DNA from: Luscinia megarhynchos
Taxonomy: Eukaryota; Chordata; Aves; Passeriformes; Turdidae
DNA length: 64,000 nucleotides
NCBI GenBank assembly: GCA_034336665.1
Contig: CM067576.1
Span: 16,613,960 to 16,677,959, forward strand
Reading direction: 5' to 3'
A program made the position numbers and the translations under genes. Below, in pieces: positions 22,150 through 32,632 of this stretch; the first letter of the stretch is position 1, and each line of letters opens with the position of its first letter. The notes beneath the pieces were generated by a model. It had not been told where the DNA came from, ran no database searches, and worked only from the letters and a program-made list of their open reading frames with translations.

Positions 22150-22332
22150 CCCCTCACAGGGACACTGGCACAGAGCAGCTGTGGCTGCCCCTGGATCCCT
22201 GGCAGTGCCCAGGGCCAGGCTGGACACTGGGGCTGGAGCACCTGGGACAGTGGGAGGTGTCCCTGCCATGGCTGGGGTGGGATGGGATGAGGTTTAAATG
22301 CCCTTCCAGCCCAAACCATTCCATGATTCTGG
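22150..22332 (+). mobile_element. CR1 LINE 3' end
   Basis: Begins near CACAGAGCAGCTGTGGCTGC, includes CCAGGCTGGACACTGGGGC and GGGAGGTGTCCCTGCCATGG, and ends CCCAAACCATTCCATGATTC. A clean 3' tail. Confidence 0.95.
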
Positions 22333-22639
22333 GATGATCCCAATGCTCCAGGAGCTGAAATCAACAACCTGGGATTCTCCATGCTGGGCATTCCTGGCTC
22401 TGCATGACCCAACACTCCTGGGAATTGTTTCCTGCTCCATCCCTGTGGGATCCATCCCATTCCCACCCCATGACCTTGCCCTGTTGAGGCTGGCAGGAAA
22501 CCAGAGCATCCCACCTGCCTCAGCATTCCCAGCTCATCATTTAACACCCACACCCCCAGCATCCAATAAATGGGAATATTTGTTCCATTTTCTGCCTCCT
22601 CCCCACGAGCAGGGCCTGGAATCAGGAGTGGGATTGGAG
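22333..22639. other. Unique non-coding segment
   Basis: Single-copy DNA with no feature I can name. Confidence 0.4.
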
Positions 22640-22830
22640 TGAAGCTGGTTGAACAGTGAGTACAAAATTTATCTTTTGTGAATATTTGTGTGTTAAAGTT
22701 ACAGATCTGCTTTCCCCCCCTGTTTGCAATAGCTCTGCTCAAATATTTGTGGAGCCCGAACGCTGCCTAATTGAAATTCACTCGAATTCAAATTAATATT
22801 CATGATTTTTTTCCCCCTCTCTCTCCTGCC
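22640..22830. promoter_or_regulatory. AT-rich candidate conserved non-coding element
   Basis: Contains GCCTAATTGAAATTCACTCG and AATTCAAATTAATATTCATG near 22766-22803, rich in TAAT/ATTA cores, next to AATATTTGTGTGTTAAAG. No repeat identity. Confidence 0.33.
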
Positions 22831-23664
22831 TTCCACTCTTCACTCTGAAGGGAAGCAGCTCCCTGCTGTGGAGGGGACAGCTGGAAGCTGGGAGGCTCCT
22901 GGGAGGCTGAAAATTTTGGCAATCCCACCTGGAATTTCTCGAGGCAGCCACGGGCTGGATGTCAGGATTGACAGGAAGGTTTGCAGCTCCGTCAGGGAGT
23001 GCTGGAATTTCCTCACTGCTCACTCCACCTGCTCCTTGTCCTTGGATCCAGCTCCATCCTGCCCTTCTCCAGCAGCACCCCTGAAAATTCCACCAGCACA
23101 CAGCTGGGGCTTCTCCAGGAGGGAAGGGCAGTGATTTGGGGCTGGGAGAGGAGAGGGATTTGGGGATGGGTCTCCTTTTGAGACCTCAAACCTCAATTGT
23201 CTGATTTCCATCAAAGGTGAAACCCCACATCCCTACAAAGCATCCTTTTCCCACTTTTCCCTGTCTAGCCAGCCTGCTGCTCCCTGTCTGCCAGCAAGGA
23301 AACCTTGCAGGGCGAGATCAGAGCTGCCTGGCACAGCCAAACCTCCCCCAGTCACCCAGGAAACCCAGGATGTTTTTCTTCTTCTCGGGAAAACATGGAA
23401 ATTAAATTGGAAGCACTACATGGATGCAGCTCTGCCCAGATAAACTCACAGGCTGTCAGCTTGCAGATGTTCCTGGCTGCTGGAACATCTTTTCTCAGGA
23501 TTTTCCCAGCATTCCAGCGATTCTGGAAATGCTTTCCATCCAGTATTTATGGGATTTATTATTATTTAACCCCAGTTAAGCACTGGGGTGGAAATATTGT
23601 ATTATAAATATTATTTAGCAAGCAAAAATCCAGGAATGGGGAAAAATTCCCCAGGAGTATTGCA
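22831..23664. other. Unique non-coding segment
   Basis: Mixed-composition single-copy DNA, AT-rich at the right end (ATTTATTATTATTTAACC near 23555). No gene recognised. Confidence 0.4.
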
Positions 23665-23848
23665 ATGTCTGACAGATCCTGGGATGGAATTCTTGGCTGG
23701 GGGGGAATTCAGGGTGCCCAGAGAAGCTGGGGGTAGTGCCCAAGGCCAGGTTAGAGCAGCCTGGGATGGTGGGAGGTGTCCCTGCCACGGAAGGGGGTGG
23801 AACACAAACAACTTCTCACATCCCAAACCATTCTGGGATTCCACAATT
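23665..23848 (+). mobile_element. CR1 LINE 3' end
   Basis: GATGGAATTCTTGGCTGGG, GTGCCCAAGGCCAGG, GGTGGGAGGTGTCCCTGCC and CATCCCAAACCATTCTGGG identify a diverged CR1 tail. Confidence 0.9.
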
Positions 23849-23849
23849 T

Positions 23850-23938
23850 TGAAATACAAGCCCAGGACAAAACACCCCAGCTGTCAAAAAAATAACCCCT
23901 AAAAATAACCTGAAGGGTTGAGTGGGGCACAGCAGAGA
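23850..23938 (+). repeat. Dispersed repeat, copy 2 (about 85 bp)
   Basis: Partner of 20786-20868, in direct orientation. It begins right after a CR1 3' end, with AAGCCCAGGACAAAACACC, CCCCTAAAAATAACCTGAAG and GCACAGCAGAGA. Confidence 0.65.
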
Positions 23939-25149
23939 ATCCTGGATGATTTTTCCCAAATTTGGGCTTTTGCTCCCACTGCCCCTGTGCAGAGTCAGAA
24001 ATAAACTTCATTTCCCATTTTATTTTTAATCTTTTTGATATTTTTCTGGCCTTTGTGGCCAGAAATCCCAAGGGAAACGGAGGCAGGAACATGAGGCAGC
24101 TCCTCAGGTGTGGGATCAGCAGCAGATCCAAGGTCTTTGCAGGACAGAGACTTTATGACTCCCAAGCCATCTCCCTTCCCTGCCTCGGCCAGCACAACAG
24201 GAGCCAAATTTATCTCTCCTCTAAATACCAGCAGAGCTGAACAGGGATTTTTAAAAGTCACCCAAGTGCTCCAGCCCTCCTCGTGCCTCGGTGGCATTTT
24301 CAGCCCACAAATCACTGGCAGGGTGTCCCAAAGCCTGAGTTTGTGATTCCACACCCTGCTGGAGATCACAGCAGAGCCTCAGCCTGGGAAAACTCCACGT
24401 GCAACAGAGGGCAAAGGACAGCAAGGGATGCCCAGGGTTTGGGAAATGTCCTGTGTTTTAGGGCTGGGATTTTATACCGAGGTTTCTCCTGGAAATCATT
24501 ACCCAAAGCAGAGCTGGGCTGCAGCTCAGGGGTCCCTCGAAGGCAGGAAACTCTGCTGGCAACAAAAGCTGGGCAGAACCTCCAAAACAAGGCTCAGAGA
24601 ACTCCTCAAAGGCCTGAAGCCCAGACTCAGTGGTGCCAGTGCTGTGGGGAAGAGCCCCAAGCCGGAAAAGACGTGTCCAGGGGACAGAAATCCCCTGGAA
24701 TCTGGGATGTCCCCCCAGAGATGGCTTTGGGGGCAGATCCCATGGCTGTGGGCTAGCAGGGAACTCCCTGTCCCGACCCCATCCTGCTTTTCCTAGGGTC
24801 AGGGTGGGAACAATTGTAATTGGAGGCAGAACAAGCTGGTTTTTAGGGAGCAGGCTCGAGGGGAATGGAATCATTCCGTGTTCTGCACCGTGAGAGAGGA
24901 GCACAAAGGGTTGAGCACGCGCTGCCTCCAATCTGAATCTTTTTTCTGCCTCGATACCTTTTCTATCTTTCCACTTTAGCTGCTCTGCTGTCTCCTCTGG
25001 GGAGATTTCCACAGCAGCCCCAGGCAGGAGGTGCAAAACCGAGGCAGCTCCTGGGCTGCTGCCACCACCCTGAGGTTCTGCCAAGGGTTTTCACAGGGGC
25101 CTGGAGTGGCTGGACAAAGAGGGAAGGGATTTAGGGATGAAAGAGGAGA
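23939..25149. other. Unique non-coding segment
   Basis: Single-copy DNA. An AT-rich word group (TTCATTTCCCATTTTATTTTTAATC near 24008) and the 24820-25000 stretch look less degraded than their surroundings, but no exon or family is recognisable. Confidence 0.35.
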
Positions 25150-25325
25150 ATTTTAGGTGGGATATTGGGAAGGATGGAGAGGCCTCAGGGTGCCCAGAGA
25201 AGCTGCAAGTGTCCAAGGCCAGCTGGAGCAGCTGGACAGTGGAAGGTGTCCCTGGCCATGGCAGGGGTGGAACTGGACGGGATGTACAGTCCTTTCCACC
25301 CAGCCCATCCTGGGATTGTACAAAA
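25150..25325 (+). mobile_element. CR1 LINE 3' end
   Basis: GGATATTGGGAAGGATGG, GGGTGCCCAGAGAAGCTGC, GGAAGGTGTCCCTGGCCATGG and CCTTTCCACCCAGCCCATCC. A diverged tail, still colinear with the other copies. Confidence 0.88.
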
Positions 25326-26059
25326 TGGGATAAAAGATTGGTAAGGAGCAATGCCAGGCGAGATGGATCCCCTCCTGCAGCCCTGACCAAGGCTCTCCTG
25401 CAGCATTTCCTGCACTCCCTTGGCACAGACACAGCACTGCTGCTGCCCTGCCACCTCTGATCCCACAGCTTTCCCAGCAGGATGAACACTGCAGCTCATC
25501 CAGCAGCTCAGCCTCGGCATTATGAGTTTTCCTCAGCCCCTGAGTGTCCCATGCAGGCCCAGGCACTCAATATTCTTTAAATTCCCTATTTGCACCAGCA
25601 CCTCTTCATTTGATCCCTTAATCCTTTCTAGCAGCTCACCTTTATTGCCAGCAAGGAGCAGGTCGGGAGCAGACTTTTCCCGACATCCCCTGAGGTGAGA
25701 ACTTATGAAATGAAATCATTTCACTTCTCAGCTGTGTCCTCATCTTCCTTAATTGTTCCCTTTTAACTCCCAGGGAGCCAGCAGAGCTGCCTGGTTCCTT
25801 TGCAGCCTTTCCTCTTCCTGCCAGACTTGAATTATCCATTGTTTGTTTCCATTCCTTGCTATTCCTTGCTGGCTTCCTGTTTCCCCCCTTTCATGCTGTA
25901 TTTTCTGTTCCTTGACCTTGTGAAGGTTGGATTTGCAGTTTTTCAAGGGCCATTGTGTGGCCCAAACACCTTCCTGAGCTCTGCTCCCTACCTGCCCTGA
26001 TGCCTGCCTCCCTCTGCTCCCACCCACACCAGGTCGGGCCCCTTTGGAGCTGAGCTCCC
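25326..26059. other. Unique non-coding segment
   Basis: Single-copy DNA. A TTCCATTCCTTGCTATTCCTTGC mini-duplication sits near 25848. No gene recognised. Confidence 0.4.
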
Positions 26060-26560
26060 TGCTGGAATCTCATTAATTGCAATTACAGCCGAGCTGGGGG
26101 TGCAGGAGGTGCTTTGCCCTGCCAACCTCAAAGAGCATCCACGCCAAATTTGGGGGTTTAAAATCTTTATTTTGGATTATTGCTGCCGTCCTCGTCCCCC
26201 CGAGGTTGGCTGGAGCCTCCTCTTTGCCAGGGATAATGAATGTAATTAAATCCTTAACGAGTGGATCCAATTCCAGCCCAGTTCCTCCCACTGGGAGCCA
26301 TGGAATGAGCAGATCTCCAAAATTCCATTCCATTATTGGGACTTAAAAAATTATGTCTTATTCATCTATTGATGACAGTGGCCTCTTGGGTGTAAATTGA
26401 AGCAATTACGAAGGATCATGCAAATTAATCAATTATTTTCAGATTATTACACTCGAGCAGAAGTCTTGCTCTTCAATTTAGTTAAACTTTGCCTCTGAGT
26501 CAATTTCCCAACCTCCAAATTAAGCTATTTATTAGCTCAGAAGATGTGGGCAAAGGGAAA
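26060..26560. promoter_or_regulatory. Candidate conserved enhancer-like element with POU octamer and homeodomain dimer site
   Basis: AT-rich unique block. Cores include CATTAATTGCAATTAC (about 26070), ATGAATGTAATTAAATCC (about 26236), and at 26418-26435 ATGCAAATTAATCAATTA. The last fuses the POU octamer ATGCAAAT to TAATCAATTA, which fits the paired-class homeodomain dimer consensus TAATNNATTA. The right part adds TTCAATTTAGTTAAAC and CCAAATTAAGCTATTTATTAGC. No tandem or transposon structure. Enhancer function is inferred from motif type and composition. Confidence 0.42.
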
Positions 26561-26950
26561 AAAAAAAGTTCCACTCAGGAACTGCATCACACAAGGGCTC
26601 GTTTTGGGAAGGGTTTCACACAGATGCTGAGGTATTTAAAAGGTTCATCCTGGTGTGAGTGGGATGTCTGGGATTTTGGAAAATTTGGGTGACAGAATCC
26701 AGCACCATGCATGAATCTCAGAGCAGGAACAACACAGAAATCACAGTGGTTTGAGTTCCTGGCAGTGAGGACAGAGGGGACACCACTCCCCAAGGGACAA
26801 ATGCCCTCTGCCCCTGCTTGCCTGGGGTGGATCCTTTGGGAATCCAGCTCTGGGGTGTCCCAGGGAGGAGGTGACACCAACCTGCACCCCCAGGGACCCC
26901 TCGAAGCACCCAGGTGCTCCTGCCCAGCTCCCAGTGTCCCTGGGTGCCTT
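26561..26950. other. Unique non-coding segment
   Basis: Single-copy, GC-rich in its right half. Nothing else supportable. Confidence 0.4.
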
Positions 26951-27400
26951 TAATTGCCCATCCCTAATGGATTATCATGGCTCTTCCATGCAAATTCCAA
27001 GGAGAGCTAAAAGGGAATGAAATGAGAATTAGGAGTGGAGCTGGGGGCTCTTCTCTGGGATCTCACCCTGTGAATGCTGCTGCTGCATCCCACCACTAAA
27101 AACACCTGGAGAACTCTTCCATGCTCTGCCCACATCCAGGCTGAGGGGTTGGGGGGTGGCTGAAAGCTTTGGAGTTTGGATTTAAGTGATTCTAAACCAG
27201 CTTTGGGTTTATAGCTAATAAGACATTAGTATGCTAATTAAATTATCCATGGAGTGGTATAAAGAGGCCTTCCTGAAGTTTAATGGCTGTGTAAAAGGTA
27301 ACTCTACTCGCAATGTAATTAATTCATGGAACAATAAATGGAAAATTAGATTCTTATTAATATCAGAGAGGCTTTTCCCGCATCAGGAATGGAGGGGGGA
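26951..27400. promoter_or_regulatory. AT-rich candidate conserved element with homeodomain dimer site
   Basis: The core is at 27195-27370: GGTTTATAGCTAATAAGAC, then TAATTAAATTA at 27235-27245, which fits the TAATNNNATTA spacing of paired-type homeodomain dimers, then ATGTAATTAATTCATGG near 27312 and TTCTTATTAATATCAG. No repeat or coding signs. Confidence 0.38.
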
Positions 27401-28923
27401 GGATTGGTCATTTCTGGTTTTGCTGTGGGATGAAGGAAATGGCAGCTCCTGAGTGCAAAGCTCCATCCCTGCAGCCACAGGATCATTCCTGTGGTCCCTG
27501 TGGGAAGCTCCACATCCCACAGGATTCCCTCTGCACCACATGGGGCCAGGGAAAGCATCCCCACACTCAGGGGAGGGGTTTTTTAAGAGCAGCTTGTCCT
27601 CAGGAAAAGCAGAGCTGCCCTGGACTCAAGTGACCAGGAAAAAACCCCTGTGGAAAAAGCTGCTTGTCCCAAGTCTTCCAAGCACAGAGAGGGATGCAAA
27701 GCTGTGGGGTTTTGCTGGACAGTGGGAGGTGTGGTCACAGAGCTGCAGGAAAACTCGTGTGTCCATCAGCTCTGCCATCTGCTCCAGAGAATCCTGGAGG
27801 GGTCACCCACCCCTCCAGCTGCTCCAGGGCCCCATGGCACAGGGACAATGCCCGAGGGAATTCTGAGCTCAGAGCCTGCCTTGGAGCTGCACATCAGGGG
27901 AGGCTCCAGGTGAGTGCCCAGAAAGAAGTTGCAGGGTCTGGCACAAACAAAACCCTCCCTGTGCCTTGTCCTGCCCACACATCCAGCCTGGAGCCCTTCC
28001 CTGCAACCCCTGCAGGCTCTGGGGGAAGAAATCTCCCAAAACCCAGCCTGGCCCAGCTCCAGCCACTCCCTGAGTGCTGTCCCTGTCCCGGAGCTCTGAC
28101 TGCCCCTCTGGAGGAGCTGCAGCCCCCAGAGCTCTGCCCTCATCCCCAAGCTCCCCCAGCAGCTCCTGGCATGGCTCCCTCAGTGCCAGGAGCCTCCAGC
28201 CCCGGTCCAGCCACTCCAGGAGAGCTGCAGCATCCCTGGAAACCCTGCTGGGAGCAGGAGGGGAGTCACAGACTCTGCCCAAGCTCAGCCGGGGAGTTTG
28301 GCCAGGGAGGATGCAGGATGGGAAGCGGGGCCATGGCTTTCCCAAACTTTGGGATCCTGCTCTGCTCCTTCCCCAGAGCTGGGCAACAATCCCAGGCACG
28401 TTCCCAGATCCAGAGGGGCCCGAGCCTCCTGCGAAATTCCTCCGGGCAAGTGGAGGAATTCCAGTGGGCCAGCGACCTGCAGAGCTTTTGCTCAGCTTCC
28501 CTGGCCATTAGCAATTAATTACCTTTGTGGCTGGCTCATTAAGGCATGGCAGCAGTGCCGCGGCACTGAAGCTGCAGGTTGCCCAGGAGGAGGCTGCTCC
28601 AGCTCACAGCCCACAGCCCCACAAAGGACAAACCTCGTGTCCCTGCAGCCCTGCTCTTGTTCCCTTGGCGTGCCAAGCCCAGCCAGGCAGGCAGGGTTAG
28701 GTGGAACATGGCAAAGCAGGGCTTGTCCTTCCACCAGAGCCCTGCCAAGCACCTCATCAGCTGGTAAGAGCCGGCCCAGGGGGGCTGGAAGGGACAAGGA
28801 CAGCGGGACACGAGGACAGCAGGACAGGAGGACAGCAGGACACTTTCCTCAGTTAGGCTCATGCAGTGTCCTTTGAGCTGTGCCCAGCTCAGCCAGCAGA
28901 AAACACAAACAGCCAGCAGAGAT
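27401..28923. other. Unique GC-rich segment
   Basis: Single-copy DNA. The forward open frames, up to about 280 codons (27664-28518), are Pro/Ser/Gly-rich shadows typical of GC-rich non-coding DNA, with equally long reverse frames. Near 28800 a few GGACAGCAGGACA steps form a small run. Confidence 0.4.
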
Positions 28924-29640
28924 TCCCAGTTTGTGCACAGGGATCACAGTTTGTGCACAGGGATCCCCGTCTGAGGACCAGGATCCCAGTTTGTGCACAG
29001 GGATCCCAGTTTGTGCACAGGGATCACAGTCTGAGGACAGGGATCCCAGACTGAGGACAGGGATCCCAGTTTGTGTACAAGGATCCCAGTTTGTGTACAG
29101 GGATCCCAGTCTGAGGACAGGATCCCAGTTTGTGCACGGGGATCGCAGTTTGAGGACAAGGATCCCAGTTTGTGCACAGGGATCCCAGTCTGAGGACAGG
29201 ATCCCAGTTTGTGTACAGGGATCCCAGTCTGAGGACAGGATCCCAGTTTGTGCACAGGGATCCCAGTTTGAGGACAAGGATCCCAGTTTGTGCACAGGGA
29301 TCCCAGTCTGAGGACAGGATCCCAGTTTGTGTACAGGGATCCCAGTCTGAGGACAGGATCCCAGTTTGTGCACAGGGATCCCAGTTTGAGGACAAGGATC
29401 CCAGTTTGTGCACAGGGATCCCAGTTTGAGGACAAGGATCCCAGTTTGTGCACAGGGATCCCAGTCTGAGGACAAGGATCCCAGTTTGTGCACAGGGATC
29501 CCAGTCTGAGGACCAGGATCACAGTCTGAGGACAGGATCCCAGTTTGAGGACAAGGATCCCAGTTTGTGCACAGGGATCCCAGTTTGAGGGCAGGGATCC
29601 CAGTTTGGGGACAGGGATCACATTTTGTGCACAGGGATCA
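28924..29640. repeat. Minisatellite of two alternating ~20-bp monomers
   Basis: About 36 monomers of two kinds: A, CAGTTTGTGCACAGGGATCC (20 bp), and B, CAGTCTGAGGACAGGATCC (19 bp, or 20 as GAGGACAAGGATCC). In 29100-29480 they largely alternate, forming A-B dimers of about 39-40 bp. A carries GTGCAC and GGATCC palindromes; B carries GGATCC. Edges hold diverged monomers (GGGATCACAG). Confidence 0.96.
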
Positions 29641-29784
29641 TCCCAAGCTCTGCAGTGCTGGGGACACAGCAGCCTGGCCTCTCCCCAGAGCGACATCTCC
29701 CTGTGCCACCCCTGCTCCAGCAGCTTTCCCTGTGTCCCCTCTGAGCCCTGCTCCAGGCTCATTTCTGGAGTTCATCCCCCTGGG

Positions 29785-29935
29785 AATGGGCCCCAGCACT
29801 TTGGCTGCCCAGGGAGGTTTGGAGTCCCCGTCCCTGGAGGTGCCCAAGAAAGGCCAGGACGTGTCACCACTCAGGGATGGTGACAAGGTGGATTTGGTGA
29901 TCCTGGAGTCCTTCTCCACCCTCAGTGGCCCTGGG
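29785..29935 (+). mobile_element. CR1 LINE 3' fragment
   Basis: GGCTGCCCAGGGAGGTTTGG, AGTCCCCGTCCCTGGAGGTG, CCCAAGAAAGGCCAGGACGTG and TGGTGATCCTGGAGTCCTTC ... CCACCCTCAGTG form the CR1 3' region of the AACCTCAGTGATTC type. Confidence 0.88.
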
Positions 29936-31051
29936 GGTGGCAGGGCAGCCTTTGGGGCAGTGCTGGCTCTGGGACCCAGGCTGTGCCTGCAATCCCTCAC
30001 AGCTCCCAGGGCTGGGAAAGAGGAAAGCAGAGAGGCACACGAGGTGCTCAGTTGCCACCAAACCAGGGACATTCACCGTGGAGGAGGTGCCAGCCTGGTT
30101 TTTTCTGCCCCTGAACCCAGCTGGATCCAAAACTCTCTCAGACAGTGAGAAAATCAACTCCCCTGCAGGGCACAGTGTGACAAGGAGCAGCTAACCTGGC
30201 CCACGGTGCCATCAGCACCCTGGCACCATCCCAGACCTTACCAGGGAGAGCAGGAGCAGGGGACAGAGCATTTCTGGGCTTGCAGAATGTTTGCAGAGCA
30301 TTCAGGAGTGCCAGGTCTCCTTCAGGAGGATCCCAGGCCCAGCTTGCTTCAGCACTGCCTGGAATGGCTCTGCAGGAATCAAAGGGATGTTGGGGTGGGA
30401 GAAATCCCTGCCCCAACAGCTTCGTGGCCCCACAGTGGCAGCAGCGTTTCTGAGCTGCCAGGGGATATTATTTTGTCTTTTCTCTGGTTTTAATTTGACT
30501 GTCCCTACTAATAAATTATCCTATTAGGACAGAACCATATTTTCTGCTCTTGCAGCCTTTCTCTTTCTCTCCACAGAAAGCCCATTCAGGCAGATTTCAC
30601 ATAAAACCCTTTACAAATCCCTGGCAAATCATTCTCCATCTCAGAGTGGAGAGAGGCAGAATTCATTTCCTTCCCAGCCCTGGTGCAGCCTCAGTGAAGT
30701 GCAGAAATGTTCCTGCTCAGGGCAGGCTGAGCACACTGGGGGTGGCACTGGGGGACAATCCCTGCCTGGCTGCAGGGAGGGGGAGCAGCTGCTGTCTCCC
30801 CTCCAGCAGCTTCCAGAGCCACTTTTGGGTGATTTTCGTGGCTTTTCCTGGCTGGGCTGCAAGGACTCCTGGAGGGAAAGGGATGGGGCTGGAGCTGGTG
30901 TGTTCCTGTCTGTCCCCACTTTTAGGGATGCAGGAGGAATCTGCAGGAGCTCTGCTTCCACAGGGATGCTGCTGCTCCTTCCCTGAGCTGCAAAAGGCAG
31001 GAAAACCCTTGGGAAGTGCCTTTCCCATCCTCTCAGCTGGGGCTCTGCCAC
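29936..31051. other. Unique non-coding segment
   Basis: Single-copy DNA. Near 30559-30581 a pyrimidine tract followed by CTCCACAG resembles a 3' splice site, and TAATAAATTATCCTATTAGG lies just upstream, but the following frame has no recognisable protein. Confidence 0.4.
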
Positions 31052-31057
31052 ACCTGG

Positions 31058-31698
31058 TGTCACTGCCCGAGGTGTCTCCTTAGCCCTGAGATCACCTCTG
31101 CAGGACATGCAGGTGGTTTGGAGCCCAGCTCTTTCCCATGCCCAATGAGAGACTGCAGGAGGCTGTTCTTAGAGGTTTTCATGGCTGTTTATTCTTCCTT
31201 ATCTCAGGAATGCTTTGTCCAGTGAGCAGCAGTCTGCTCGCTGGACATCCAAGGCAGAATCTGCCTGGCAGAGGCAGGACTTATCTTTTATAGTCTCAAT
31301 TACCTACTAGGGATTTACAATTATTTTCCAATACAATTCAGTCTTATAACATAGTCCAGATTTGTTCACATCCAATCTGACAGTGCCAGCATGTCACCCA
31401 GCATGGATGGCACGGAGAAGAAGGAGGAAGAGGTATCCACACCCCAAGTTCTCCATCTTGGCCACGTATCCCTTATCACAAACATTGTATAAATCTGCTA
31501 ATTCTACATTCTAACAGCCTAATTTACACTCTCCTTATTTTTACAGCTTGCATTTCTTCTCTCAATGTTGGTAAATTGTTCCAAGGAGCTGAATCCAGCC
31601 CCTGAGACACCTGGGTCTCATTCGAGGGTCTTTGGGGACCCCGCCAGGGGGGTCTTAAACCTTTCAGGGGAGCCAGAGGAATACTCTGGACTCCCACA
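31058..31698 (-). mobile_element. Solo LTR, ERVK-like, 641 bp with perfect 6-bp target duplication
   Basis: Read on the minus strand it begins TGTGGGAGTCCAGAG (31698) and ends GGGCAGTGACA (31058). ACCTGG flanks it at 31052-31057 and 31699-31704, a perfect 6-bp duplication, the length typical of ERVK/beta-type integration. On the minus strand a TATA box CTATAAAA (31286-31293) lies about 95 bp upstream of an AATAAA signal (31188-31193), giving a normal U3-R-U5 layout. No internal viral sequence remains, so it is a recombination remnant. Confidence 0.92.
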
Positions 31699-31704
31699 AC
31701 CTGG

Positions 31705-32632
31705 GAGCAGGGAACAGCACCTCAGTGCTGCCCATGGCTCCTTCCCTTCGTTTTGGGGGCTCTTTTGCTGCCCTGAACCTGCCTCAGGCTCAAACTTGGC
31801 TATCTGCCCAAAACACCTCCCAGGGCTTTCCTCACCTGCCTGAGGTCAGCTCCTCCAGAGGCACAGGGAGAGTTTATACTGGGGAGATGAAATCTCAGGC
31901 ATTTCCCTTCTATTTCCAAAAATAAATAAATAAATAAAGGAAGCTGTTATCTCCTCCCAGAGAGGAGAGACCAGCTTTATCTCACTTGATCTTCTGCTGG
32001 TGAATTCCCATTACATTTTATTCTGTTTCATCGTTGTCTTCAGGTCCCTTCCTTCCCTCTCTGCTCCTGTTCCCTCTGTCCTAAACCCTCCACGTTATTT
32101 TAAGCCTGGCCTAAGACTTCAGAGTTCAATTTTTCCTCTTCACCAGCAGCAAGGCATTTCTTCACTCACATGCTCCTAATTAGATGAACTCAGATTTATT
32201 AAAATTATTTCCCTCCTCATCCACACACCTGTGACCCCATTTTCCCTGTCTGTTCTCCTGTGGGGTGCAGAGTGGAAAGCTCAGGAATCCTGAGGACTTC
32301 CAGCCCTCTGGAATAACTTTAAAATCCTTCTTGGAATCTTTTTCTAGTGCTTGTTGTGATCTCCCTGCCTGCTGGACAGATCCAGGGTGATGCTGCTCCC
32401 TCTCTGCAGGGCAGGGGGGACCTGGTTGTCACAGATTTGTCACCAAATTTCAGACCAGCCACGGGGAGCTGGGCTCGGATTTGGAATTTTCTCCTGCAGG
32501 GAAATTAATTTCTCCTCCAAGTGCTGATGTCTGGATAATTTGCCAGCAGCCACAGCAGATTTGCAGCCAGCAGGAGGCTCTGGGCAGTGCCAGGGAGGAG
32601 AGGGTCAGCCCAGGCCATGTCTGACTCCTCAG
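31705..32632. other. Unique segment with a small AAAT microsatellite
   Basis: Single-copy DNA. (AAAT)n of about 20 bp lies at 31918-31938. AT-rich words at 32170-32220 (CTCCTAATTAGATGAACTC) hint at a regulatory patch. No gene recognised. Confidence 0.4.

Noticed and set aside
28924..29640. CRISPR-like regular array
   Set aside because: There are no unique spacers between repeats, units are contiguous, the setting is avian, and no cas genes are present.
30555..30700. Possible 3' splice site and exon after CTCTCCACAG
   Set aside because: The following frame shows no recognisable protein and no matching donor; pyrimidine-CAG strings are common by chance.
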